Positions 54,595 through 61,677 of a stretch of 64,000 nucleotides of DNA are shown one piece after another; position 1 is the first letter of the stretch, and the number at the start of each line of letters is the position of its first letter. The stretch spans positions 62,001 to 126,000 of the forward strand of contig NZ_ABCM01000010.1 in NCBI RefSeq assembly GCF_000170795.1, written 5' to 3'. The notes below the pieces were generated by a model. That model saw nothing but the letters and a program-made list of their open reading frames with translations. It did no database searches and was not told the origin of the DNA. A program made the position numbers and the translations under genes. This stretch comes from Pedobacter sp. BAL39. GTDB lineage: Bacteria > Bacteroidota > Bacteroidia > Sphingobacteriales > Sphingobacteriaceae.

Positions 54595-55479
54595 ATGATA
54601 AGCCTGTTAACACCCACACATTGGAAAGATTATGAGTTAATTGATTGTGGTGATTTTGAAAAATTAGAACGCTTTGGCAACCTTATCCTCGCAAGACCTG
54701 AGCCTCAGGCGGTATGGAAAAAGATGCGCTCCGAACAGGAATGGAAAAAAGCAACCCATATCAGATTTAAAGGACGTTCTGCCACGACAGGAGAATGGAT
54801 TAAATCTGCCAATCAAATTCCTGACCGCTGGAATGTCAACTATCAAAATGACGATGTGAGCATCAACCTTCGCCTCGGACTCACCTCCTTTAAACATGTT
54901 GGGGTTTTTCCTGAGCAGGCAGTGAACTGGGACTATATCTCTTCTTCCGTCAAAAAGTTTAAATCGCCTTCGCCGAAGGTACTTAATCTTTTCGCCTACA
55001 CAGGCGCAGCCTCGCTGATCGCAAAAGCGGCAGGTGCAGACACCACACACGTCGACTCCATCAAACAAGTAGTCAACTGGGCAAATGAGAACCAGGAACT
55101 TTCCAACCTGAAAGATGTGCGATGGGTAGTGGAAGATGCGCTGAAGTTTGTGAAAAGAGAACTGAAAAGAGGCAAAAAATACAATGGGATTATCCTTGAC
55201 CCACCTGCCTTCGGACATGGTCCGAATGGTGAAAAGTGGAAACTCGAAGACCACATTCAGGAAATGATGATGGACGTGGTACAGCTGCTGGACGAAGAAG
55301 AACACTTCCTGATCCTCAACACCTACTCTCTTGGTTTCTCCTCAGTGATTGTAGAAAACCTGATCAAAACCTCTTTCCCGCAAGTGACCAACCTGGAAAC
55401 AGGAGAACTTTTCCTTCAGGCAACATCCGGGGTAAAACTACCGCTTGGCGTTTTTGGTAAATTCAACAAGTTTAAATAA
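54595..55479 (+). CDS. class I SAM-dependent methyltransferase (RlmI-like)
   Basis: A 294-residue methyltransferase similar to the catalytic part of rRNA large-subunit m5C methyltransferases of the RlmI/YccW type (PF10672). The SAM-binding motif I is VLNLFAYTGAASLIAKAAGA, motif II acidic residue is in THVDSIKQV, and the catalytic IILDPPAFGHGPNGEKWKLE is present. It lacks a PUA domain and the catalytic Cys of RlmI cannot be pinned down, so RNA is the probable but unproven substrate. It is last in the mlaEF unit. Confidence 0.85.
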   Translation: MISLLTPTHWKDYELIDCGDFEKLERFGNLILARPEPQAVWKKMRSEQEWKKATHIRFKGRSATTGEWIKSANQIPDRWNVNYQNDDVSINLRLGLTSFKHVGVFPEQAVNWDYISSSVKKFKSPSPKVLNLFAYTGAASLIAKAAGADTTHVDSIKQVVNWANENQELSNLKDVRWVVEDALKFVKRELKRGKKYNGIILDPPAFGHGPNGEKWKLEDHIQEMMMDVVQLLDEEEHFLILNTYSLGFSSVIVENLIKTSFPQVTNLETGELFLQATSGVKLPLGVFGKFNKFK

Positions 55480-55838
55480 AACCTTAAAAAAGTAAGGCGT
55501 CGGGGCCTAATCCGACGCCTCAAACACACCTAAACCCCAGTAACACCATACTGGCTATAGATTCTTTAAAGAGGACCTTCCGGCATCCACCGGAAGTGTC
55601 CCTCAACCTAAACTAACCAAATTTAGTTTTTGAACAAGGTCATCATTCCAAGGATAATTGTATTGGACATATTATTTAGAATGATTTAAAATAACAATAC
55701 AAGTATAAGAACTTATTTAGAACAATTCCAAACTATTCTGAAAAGAATTTCTAAGATGCCACATAATGTCCTTTTTTATTCGTTTTAAGAACCTTATACT
55801 TGTAGGAATTTAAATTATATAAAAAACACTACCACCAA
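55480..55838. other. intergenic region before the 350-residue lipoprotein gene
   Basis: This 359-nt stretch contains two hairpins (AGGCGTCGG/CCGACGCCT at 55495-55520, and a GGAC-CTTCCGG stem at 55571-55604) that probably terminate or process the methyltransferase transcript. Further on are two copies of TTATTTAGAA (55672-55681 and 55713-55722) and a 12-bp inverted repeat TACAAGTATAAG (55698-55709) with CTTATACTTGTA (55793-55804). TATACTTG at 55796-55803 is a near match to the TAnnTTTG -7 element, 35 nt before the gene. Confidence 0.6.
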
Positions 55839-56891
55839 ATGAAAATACCTCAATTAGCGGGCACAGTTTTAATAGGCATTGCATCCTTGTGCACAGTTTT
55901 CAGCTGTACTTCAGATGCGCAAAAGAAAAGTGGAACAACAAAGGCTGTAAATGCTGCCGGAGATTCTGTTGTTGTGGAAGAACCTGCTGCGGGAACAACA
56001 CGCGAGCCCGTTGATACCGCGAAATACGACGCGTTACTGAAAAAACTAGCCAATGGAGACACCACAGGCAGGTGGCCAGTAAAAAAACAACCCTATCCGC
56101 TTGCAGGAGCCATCCTCCCTTTCAAGAGAATTGTCGTTTACTACGGAAACCTGCACTCAAAGAAAATGGGTGCACTTGGTGAATATCCTCCTGCAGAAAT
56201 GTGGAGAAGACTAAATGTTGAGGTCAAAAAATGGGAGAAAGTAGATCCTTTTACTCCGGTACAACCAGGCGTGCATTACATCGCCGCAGTAGCTAGCGGA
56301 ACGCCAGGATCCGATGGTAAATACATCAACCGCATGGGTGATAAACAGATTGACTCTGTTCTTAAAATTGCCAAAATGCACAATGCTATTGTATTCCTTG
56401 ATATACAGGTAGGACTAAGCACCATCAGGGCTGAGTTGCCAAGACTGGAAAAATACCTGCAACTGCCACATGTGCATTTAGGTATCGACCCTGAATTCTC
56501 TATGAAAGACGGTTCGAAACCAGGTAAAAGAATTGGAACATATGATGCCGCAGATATCAACTATTGCTCAGAGTACCTTGCCAACCTGGTAAAAAAATAC
56601 AACCTGCCTCCAAAAGTATTTACAATACACAGGTTTACCAGAAAGATGGTGACCAACTATCAGAATATCAAACTGCGTCCGGAAGTACAAATTGTGATGC
56701 ATATGGATGGATGGGGTGAGCCTGACCTGAAAATCGGAACTTACCGCCACTTCCTATTCCCGGAACCAGTGCAGTTCACAGGATTTAAATTGTTTTATAA
56801 AAATGATTTGAAAAAAGCACCAAACAGGTTAATGACACCTGAGGAACTGATGAAATTAAAACCTATTCCGAGCTACATTCAATATCAATAA
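55839..56891 (+). CDS. conserved hypothetical lipoprotein, possible TIM-barrel fold
   Basis: A 350-residue exported protein of unknown function. It has a lipoprotein signal (IASLCTVFSCTSDAQ, Cys23) and a low-complexity Thr/Ala/Pro linker to about residue 60. The following 280 residues look like a globular alpha/beta domain with strand-like segments IVVYYGN, HNAIVFLDIQVG, VHLGIDPEFSM, KVFTIHRFT and VQIVMHMDGWGEP. The spacing of acidic and aromatic strand ends is suggestive of a TIM barrel hydrolase, but I recognise no family or catalytic signature. It is flanked by terminators and stands alone. A regulated promoter region lies upstream. Confidence 0.8.
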   Translation: MKIPQLAGTVLIGIASLCTVFSCTSDAQKKSGTTKAVNAAGDSVVVEEPAAGTTREPVDTAKYDALLKKLANGDTTGRWPVKKQPYPLAGAILPFKRIVVYYGNLHSKKMGALGEYPPAEMWRRLNVEVKKWEKVDPFTPVQPGVHYIAAVASGTPGSDGKYINRMGDKQIDSVLKIAKMHNAIVFLDIQVGLSTIRAELPRLEKYLQLPHVHLGIDPEFSMKDGSKPGKRIGTYDAADINYCSEYLANLVKKYNLPPKVFTIHRFTRKMVTNYQNIKLRPEVQIVMHMDGWGEPDLKIGTYRHFLFPEPVQFTGFKLFYKNDLKKAPNRLMTPEELMKLKPIPSYIQYQ

Positions 56892-56918
56892 ACAATGCTT
56901 TAAAGCAGCTGTAAGAAA

Positions 56919-56953
56919 GTATCCGGAGTTGGATCTCCGGATGCTTTTTTTAT
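56919..56953 (+). terminator. intrinsic terminator after the hypothetical lipoprotein
   Basis: ATCCGGA (56921-56927) pairs with TCCGGAT (56936-56942) around an 8-nt loop and is followed by a T-run (56945 on). It ends the lipoprotein transcript. Confidence 0.85.
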
Positions 56954-57140
56954 TTTCCGGCAAGTTAATCCCTGGCTGATCTATACACCGTAGGTACACC
57001 CGCCGTAATGAAGGCACTATGAATTTAAATCATCTCCATCCTGAGTCCACCTTTTACCGTAAAATCTGATATAGACTTGATCAGTAAATAAAAAGTTTCG
57101 TGTTTGAGGACAATGACCTACAAAAGCGATAAGGAACCTA

Positions 57141-57617
57141 TCAAAAACTAAATGTTGCCCGATTTTTAGGATTGTCGAGTTTTGTGCTTTTACGTTTACC
57201 ATTTACAATCACGTGCACCATATTTGACTGCGACTCATGCTGCTCAAACAGGATGTTGTTCTGAACAGTAAGCTGATTGATCTGGCCTGCACTTTCTGTT
57301 TCGAAATAACACCATGCAGCATCTTCTTCAATCTCGTAACCAATATATTTTAAGCTCAATAGCTTCTGACTTGTCTTGATTTTCAAATGCGCATTCACAT
57401 AATCGGCAATAAAACCATCCAACACCTTCCGATCTTCTGGCTTCAGGATATTGACCTTTGTCTTATATTTTTTATTTAAAGCAAGTTCAAAATCATCAAA
57501 AAACACGCGCACACTCACCTGCATGGTCTTACTCTTCACATCCTGTTTAATCTCGGTCACACTTACATAGAAGGGATGAAACAGATTAAGGAAGGCAACA
57601 AGAAGGACGTGTAACAT
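57141..57617 (-). CDS. DUF6702-type protein
   Basis: A 158-residue protein from the ATG at 57617 (MLHVLLVAFLNLFHPFYVSV), giving a short N-terminal hydrophobic segment. An upstream start adds 16 residues without a better context. The sequence FHPFYVSVTEIKQDVKSKTM fits the small Bacteroidota family DUF6702, which usually accompanies HupE/UreJ and M1 peptidase genes, as here. The role is unknown. It is divergent from the HupE/UreJ gene, 70 nt away. Confidence 0.8.
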   Translation of the reverse strand: MLHVLLVAFLNLFHPFYVSVTEIKQDVKSKTMQVSVRVFFDDFELALNKKYKTKVNILKPEDRKVLDGFIADYVNAHLKIKTSQKLLSLKYIGYEIEEDAAWCYFETESAGQINQLTVQNNILFEQHESQSNMVHVIVNGKRKSTKLDNPKNRATFSF

Positions 57618-57687
57618 TTCGTTTCGATGTAATGGATTCCAGGGGAATGTTTGTATAATTAGCACAAAATTACAAATTTAAACCTCA

Positions 57688-58278
57688 ATGGACGATTTTT
57701 GGCTCTATTTCCAGCTTGGCTGGCAACACATTTTAGACTGGCAGGGTTATGACCATATTTTATTCGTCATGGTCCTGTGCATCAGTTATGCACTCACAGA
57801 CTGGAAAAAAGTACTTGTGCTGGTCACCGCCTTTACCATAGGGCACAGCATTACGCTCGCTTTGAGCGTCCTTAAATTCATTAGCCTGAACAGTGCAATT
57901 ATAGAATTCCTCATTCCGGTTACCATCTTATCAACTGCCTTTCACAATATCCTGAACAAAAAATCAGCAGGCAAGCGTACAAAGGCCAGGTATTTTCTCG
58001 CCTTAGGATTCGGATTGATCCATGGGATGGGATTTTCCAACTATCTGAAGAGTTTATTAGGAAAAAACACCAGTATCATACAGGAATTACTTGCGTTTAA
58101 CCTCGGATTGGAAGCCGGACAGGTCATTATTGTACTCGGAATTCTAGGTTTATCATCTTTACTGATCAATTTTGTAAAGATTAAGCGATATGATTGGAAT
58201 TTCTTTATTTCATCAGCTATATTTGGTATATCATTCGTAATGGCAGCAGAGCGATTTTCCGCGGCTTTTTTGAACTAA
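57688..58278 (+). CDS. HupE/UreJ-family membrane protein
   Basis: An integral membrane protein of 196 residues with about six transmembrane helices. It has the family opening LGWQHILDWQGYDHILFVMV, with conserved His and Asp, a second segment VTAFTIGHSITLALSVL, and a third FGLIHGMGFSNYLKSLL. HupE/UreJ proteins are metal (nickel or cobalt) permeases in other phyla; in Bacteroidota, without hydrogenase or urease nearby, the substrate is unclear. It lies 17 nt upstream of the M1 peptidase gene. Confidence 0.88.
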   Translation: MDDFWLYFQLGWQHILDWQGYDHILFVMVLCISYALTDWKKVLVLVTAFTIGHSITLALSVLKFISLNSAIIEFLIPVTILSTAFHNILNKKSAGKRTKARYFLALGFGLIHGMGFSNYLKSLLGKNTSIIQELLAFNLGLEAGQVIIVLGILGLSSLLINFVKIKRYDWNFFISSAIFGISFVMAAERFSAAFLN

Positions 58279-58295
58279 CCATAACCCAGCCTTTA

Positions 58296-60629
58296 ATGCA
58301 TTACCAAAAGTCATCCTTATTTTTTATCGTCCTTTTTTGTAGCGTCCATGCTTTTGGACAATTCCAGAACAATAATCCAGGATCAAACCATGGAAATAAG
58401 TTCGAACAGCTGGGCACCATCATCTCAGACCCCAACTCCTACCGCTCTGCCTCGGGTGCACCGGGACCATCCTACTGGCAACAGCGCGCAGATTATGAAA
58501 TCAATGCGGAACTGGATGAGAAGAAATTATTGCTGACCGGGAACGAGTCCATTACCTATTACAATAATTCTCCCGATGTACTGAGTTATTTGTGGGTGCA
58601 GCTGGATGAAAATCAGCATAAGGCAAGTTCCGACAACAAGCTTACGGAGAGCAGCAAAATGTCTGATCAGATGAACTACAGGGCGCTTTCAGGTATCATT
58701 GGTGCAAAGAACGACCTCGGCGTAAACATCATCCGCATTACAGATGAAAAGGGAAGCCCACTGGCCTACACCATCAATAACACGATGATGCGCATAGACC
58801 TCCCTATTGGGCTTAAACCAAAGGAAAAATATAAACTGAAGATTTCCTGGAATTATAAAATCTCTAACCGTATGACTGCTGGTGGACGCGGTGGTTATGA
58901 GTACTTTGCCGAGGATGACAATTACCTGTTTACCATCACGCAATGGTTCCCTAGGATGGCTGTTTATTCCGACGTTCAGGGCTGGCAGAACAAGCAATTC
59001 GAAGGACGTGGGGAGTTTGCCCTGGTATTCGGCAATTATAAAGTCAACATGACCGTTCCCGCCGACCATATTGTAGGCGCTACAGGCGAATGTCAGAACT
59101 ACTCACAGGTATTGAGTCCGGCAAGCTTAAAAAGATGGAACAGCGCGCAGACAGCGAAGTCTCCGGTAGAAATAATAAACCTCAATGAGGTGAAATCGGC
59201 CATGACAAAAAAATCCGCGGCAAAAAAAACCTGGACTTACACCGCGGAAAACGTAAGGGATTTTGCCTGGGTATCTTCGCGCCGACTGGTATGGGATGCG
59301 ATGGCCACAAACATCAATGGAAAGAAAATAATGGCCATGTCTTACTATGGCCCGGAGGCTTATCCTTTATATAATAAATACTCCACGAAGGTTGTTGCTC
59401 ATACGCTGAAGGTCTATTCTAAACATACCATCCCCTATCCTTACCCGGTAGCGATTTCTGTAGAGGCTTCAAATGGGATGGAATATCCGATGATCTGCTT
59501 CAACTACGGTCGCGCGGAGAAAGACGGCACCTATACAGAGGCAATCAAGTACGGGATGATCGGCGTGATCATCCACGAAGTGGGACACAACTTCTTCCCC
59601 ATGATTGTGAACTCCGACGAACGCCAGTGGTCATGGATGGATGAAGGTTTGAATACCTTCTGCCAGTACCTTGCTGAGCAGGAATGGGACAACAACTACC
59701 CTTCACAACGTGGTCCGGCAAGCAAAATCACAGACTACATGAAGATGCCAAAGGATCAGCTGGAGCCGATCATGACGAACTCTGAAAATATCATCAACTT
59801 TGGTGCAAATGCATATGCGAAACCGGCAACCGCTCTGAACATCCTCCGGGAAACAGTGATGGGCCGTGAGCTGTTTGATTATGCTTTTAAAGAATATGCC
59901 AAAAGGTGGGCTTTTAAACACCCAGCGCCTGCCGATTTGTTCAGAACGATGGAAGATGCTTCCGCCGTTGATCTGGATTGGTTCTGGAGGGGTTGGTTTT
60001 TCGGGACTGATGCGGTAGATATTGCACTTAATGATGTCCGTGCTTATAGAATGAATACGATGAATGCTGCCGTTGAGAACAAACAAGACCAGCAGGCATA
60101 CAATCAGGGAAATTACATCATCACCAGGGAGCGAAACCGTGCAGAGGGGATTAAATTTGCAGTAGAGCAAGATACCAGCCTACTGGATTTTTACAATAAA
60201 TTTGACCGTTTTGAGGTCAGCAAAACTGCCGACCAGGAATTCCAGCAGTACTTGTTGTCACTTACTGAGGAGGAAAGAAAACTATACGAAAGTAAGAAGA
60301 ACTTTTACGAGCTTGATTTCTCCAATGAAGGTGGGCTGGTGATGCCGATCATCATCGAATGGACATTTAAAGACGGCACAAAGGAAGTGGACAAGATCCC
60401 TGCTTACATCTGGCGTAAAGATGAACATAAGGTCACCAAAGTTTTCGCCAAAGACAAGGAGGTCATCGCGGTACAGCTTGATCCTTATCGTGAGACGGCA
60501 GACATCAATGAAGACAACAACGCTTGGCCGAGGAAGGCTAAACCTTCTCGGTTTGAGCTTTTCAAACAACAACAGGCACCACGAGGTTCCTCTTCGGGAA
60601 GTAACCCGATGCAAAGAGCGAGGTCCTGA
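58296..60629 (+). CDS. M1-family zinc metallopeptidase
   Basis: An exported aminopeptidase-like enzyme of 777 residues. I choose the ATG at 58296 (MHYQKSSLFFIVLFCSVHAF), giving a signal peptide cleaved before QFQNN; the longer open frame overlaps the HupE gene. The zinc site is IIHEVGHNFFPMIVNSDERQ followed by WMDEGLNTFCQYLAEQEW (HExxH-x18-E). The exopeptidase motif is GMEYPMICFN, in place of the usual GAMEN. The C terminus is extended to about residue 777, with a basic Ser/Arg-rich tail. A peptidase acting in the periplasm or at the cell surface is likely. Confidence 0.92.
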   Translation: MHYQKSSLFFIVLFCSVHAFGQFQNNNPGSNHGNKFEQLGTIISDPNSYRSASGAPGPSYWQQRADYEINAELDEKKLLLTGNESITYYNNSPDVLSYLWVQLDENQHKASSDNKLTESSKMSDQMNYRALSGIIGAKNDLGVNIIRITDEKGSPLAYTINNTMMRIDLPIGLKPKEKYKLKISWNYKISNRMTAGGRGGYEYFAEDDNYLFTITQWFPRMAVYSDVQGWQNKQFEGRGEFALVFGNYKVNMTVPADHIVGATGECQNYSQVLSPASLKRWNSAQTAKSPVEIINLNEVKSAMTKKSAAKKTWTYTAENVRDFAWVSSRRLVWDAMATNINGKKIMAMSYYGPEAYPLYNKYSTKVVAHTLKVYSKHTIPYPYPVAISVEASNGMEYPMICFNYGRAEKDGTYTEAIKYGMIGVIIHEVGHNFFPMIVNSDERQWSWMDEGLNTFCQYLAEQEWDNNYPSQRGPASKITDYMKMPKDQLEPIMTNSENIINFGANAYAKPATALNILRETVMGRELFDYAFKEYAKRWAFKHPAPADLFRTMEDASAVDLDWFWRGWFFGTDAVDIALNDVRAYRMNTMNAAVENKQDQQAYNQGNYIITRERNRAEGIKFAVEQDTSLLDFYNKFDRFEVSKTADQEFQQYLLSLTEEERKLYESKKNFYELDFSNEGGLVMPIIIEWTFKDGTKEVDKIPAYIWRKDEHKVTKVFAKDKEVIAVQLDPYRETADINEDNNAWPRKAKPSRFELFKQQQAPRGSSSGSNPMQRARS

Positions 60630-60642
60630 GGTTAACATTAAA

Positions 60643-60665
60643 GAGGCTGCCTTTCGGGCAGCCTC
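60643..60665. terminator. hairpin between convergent genes
   Basis: GAGGCTGCC (60643-60651) pairs perfectly with GGCAGCCTC (60657-60665) with a 5-nt loop. It lies between the converging M1 peptidase and endosialidase-chaperone-like genes. No strong T-run follows on either side. Confidence 0.55.
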
Positions 60666-60700
60666 CACTACTAAAAACTATTTTACTAAAAATCTAAAGC

Positions 60701-61141
60701 TTACCTCGCTGTACGCTTTAACAAACCGATTTCCTTCTTTAGGAGTTCAATCTCTGCCTGTTGTTCTTTGATGGCAGCAACTAACACAGGAATGAGCTCT
60801 GCTGTTTTTACTTCATCATAACTGGCAACCTTACTGGCATTCTTTCCGGCGTTCACCTGCGTTGATTTCTGCACCACTAATGATGGGAATTCAGCAGATA
60901 CACTACGTGTTAAAAAGCCATACTGACTGGTAGATGGTAAAGAAAGGTTTTTGAACTTCTTCACATCGTACTGAAATGTAACAGGCTCTAAATTGATCAG
61001 GTGCTGTGTTGAATTGGCAATTTTGCTGACATTGATTTTCAGTTCCTGATCTTCAATTTTCTGTGCATTTGCAGAGAAGGCTACGGCACTAAATAAAAGT
61101 CCCATCAAGGAACCTTTAATTAATAAAGGGTACTTTATCAT
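60701..61141 (-). CDS. small exported protein with endosialidase-chaperone (S74)-like domain
   Basis: A 146-residue protein. A signal peptide (GSLMGLLFSAVAFSANA, cleaved before QKIED) precedes a region that matches the peptidase S74 / intramolecular chaperone domain of phage tail spikes: LINLEPVTFQYDVKKF, then QYGFLTRSVSAEFPSLVV and YDEVKTAELIPVLVAAIKEQ, followed by a coiled-coil (QQAEIELLKKEIGLLKR). In phage the domain helps folding of an upstream beta-helix and is cleaved off. Here it stands alone without such a domain, so its role is unclear. It is a common short type in Bacteroidota. Confidence 0.7.
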   Translation of the reverse strand: MIKYPLLIKGSLMGLLFSAVAFSANAQKIEDQELKINVSKIANSTQHLINLEPVTFQYDVKKFKNLSLPSTSQYGFLTRSVSAEFPSLVVQKSTQVNAGKNASKVASYDEVKTAELIPVLVAAIKEQQAEIELLKKEIGLLKRTAR

Positions 61142-61192
61142 AATAATAACGAATTGTGTTGTTTAAATTATATTTGGATTGTGCTCTATGGA

Positions 61193-61489
61193 TTATGAAT
61201 TGATCATATCCGGAGGGGTATATGGCAGACTGAGGTATGGAGTGCTTATTTTCAGAACAAAAACATGCTCCATCATCCTGGATTGGACATAATGTAATAC
61301 ACGTACGGGACTTTCGTGAAGGAATTCGTCATAACTCACCAAAGGCTCTTTATTTTCTTTCTCTGTTTCGGGAAAATCGTCCTGATGTTCGGTCGCAGCA
61401 ACAGCTTTTTGATCGGGCACAAACAATGGTGTATGCTTTACCAGCAGGAATGAAAGTAAAATCAATAAACACATTGTCCGTTTAAACAT
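61193..61489 (-). CDS. small hypothetical secreted or membrane protein
   Basis: A 98-residue open frame from the ATG at 61489 (MFKRTMCLLILLSFLLVKHT), with a hydrophobic N-terminal segment that looks like a signal anchor. The rest is mostly charged or polar (EHQDDFPETEKENKEPLVSY) with a tyrosine-rich C terminus. I recognise no family. Support is only the frame length, signal-like start and position between two same-strand genes, so it may be spurious. A frame of 82 codons on the opposite strand lacks such features. Confidence 0.5.
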   Translation of the reverse strand: MFKRTMCLLILLSFLLVKHTPLFVPDQKAVAATEHQDDFPETEKENKEPLVSYDEFLHESPVRVLHYVQSRMMEHVFVLKISTPYLSLPYTPPDMINS

Positions 61490-61677
61490 GATGTTTTTCT
61501 TTTTTGCGAACACTACAAAGCGCTGATGCCTCCTTGCCTGCCCGTCGTTTTTAATAGAGATTTTATAGCAGCAAATATATTATCTTCCTGAGAAACACAC
61601 AAATCTGAGACCAAAAAACAAAAAGGATTGACGGAGATATGATAGAACAGAGCATGCGATCATGAACTCAGTGCAGC

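Noticed and set aside
57017-57202. 61-codon frame on the - strand near the end of the DUF6702 gene
   Set aside because: It overlaps the 3' end of the DUF6702 gene in another frame and has no protein features.
57665-57680. Two overlapping TAnnTTTG matches between DUF6702 and HupE genes
   Set aside because: The matches (TAATTTTG and TAAATTTG on the - strand) fall in an A/T-rich divergent gap without a -33 element at usable spacing, so I do not call a promoter.
58194-58295. Extension of the M1 peptidase into the HupE gene
   Set aside because: It overlaps HupE coding sequence and would hide the signal peptide that begins at 58296.
61237-61485. 82-codon frame on the + strand opposite the small secreted protein
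   Set aside because: No signal peptide or family features; the - strand frame is slightly better supported.
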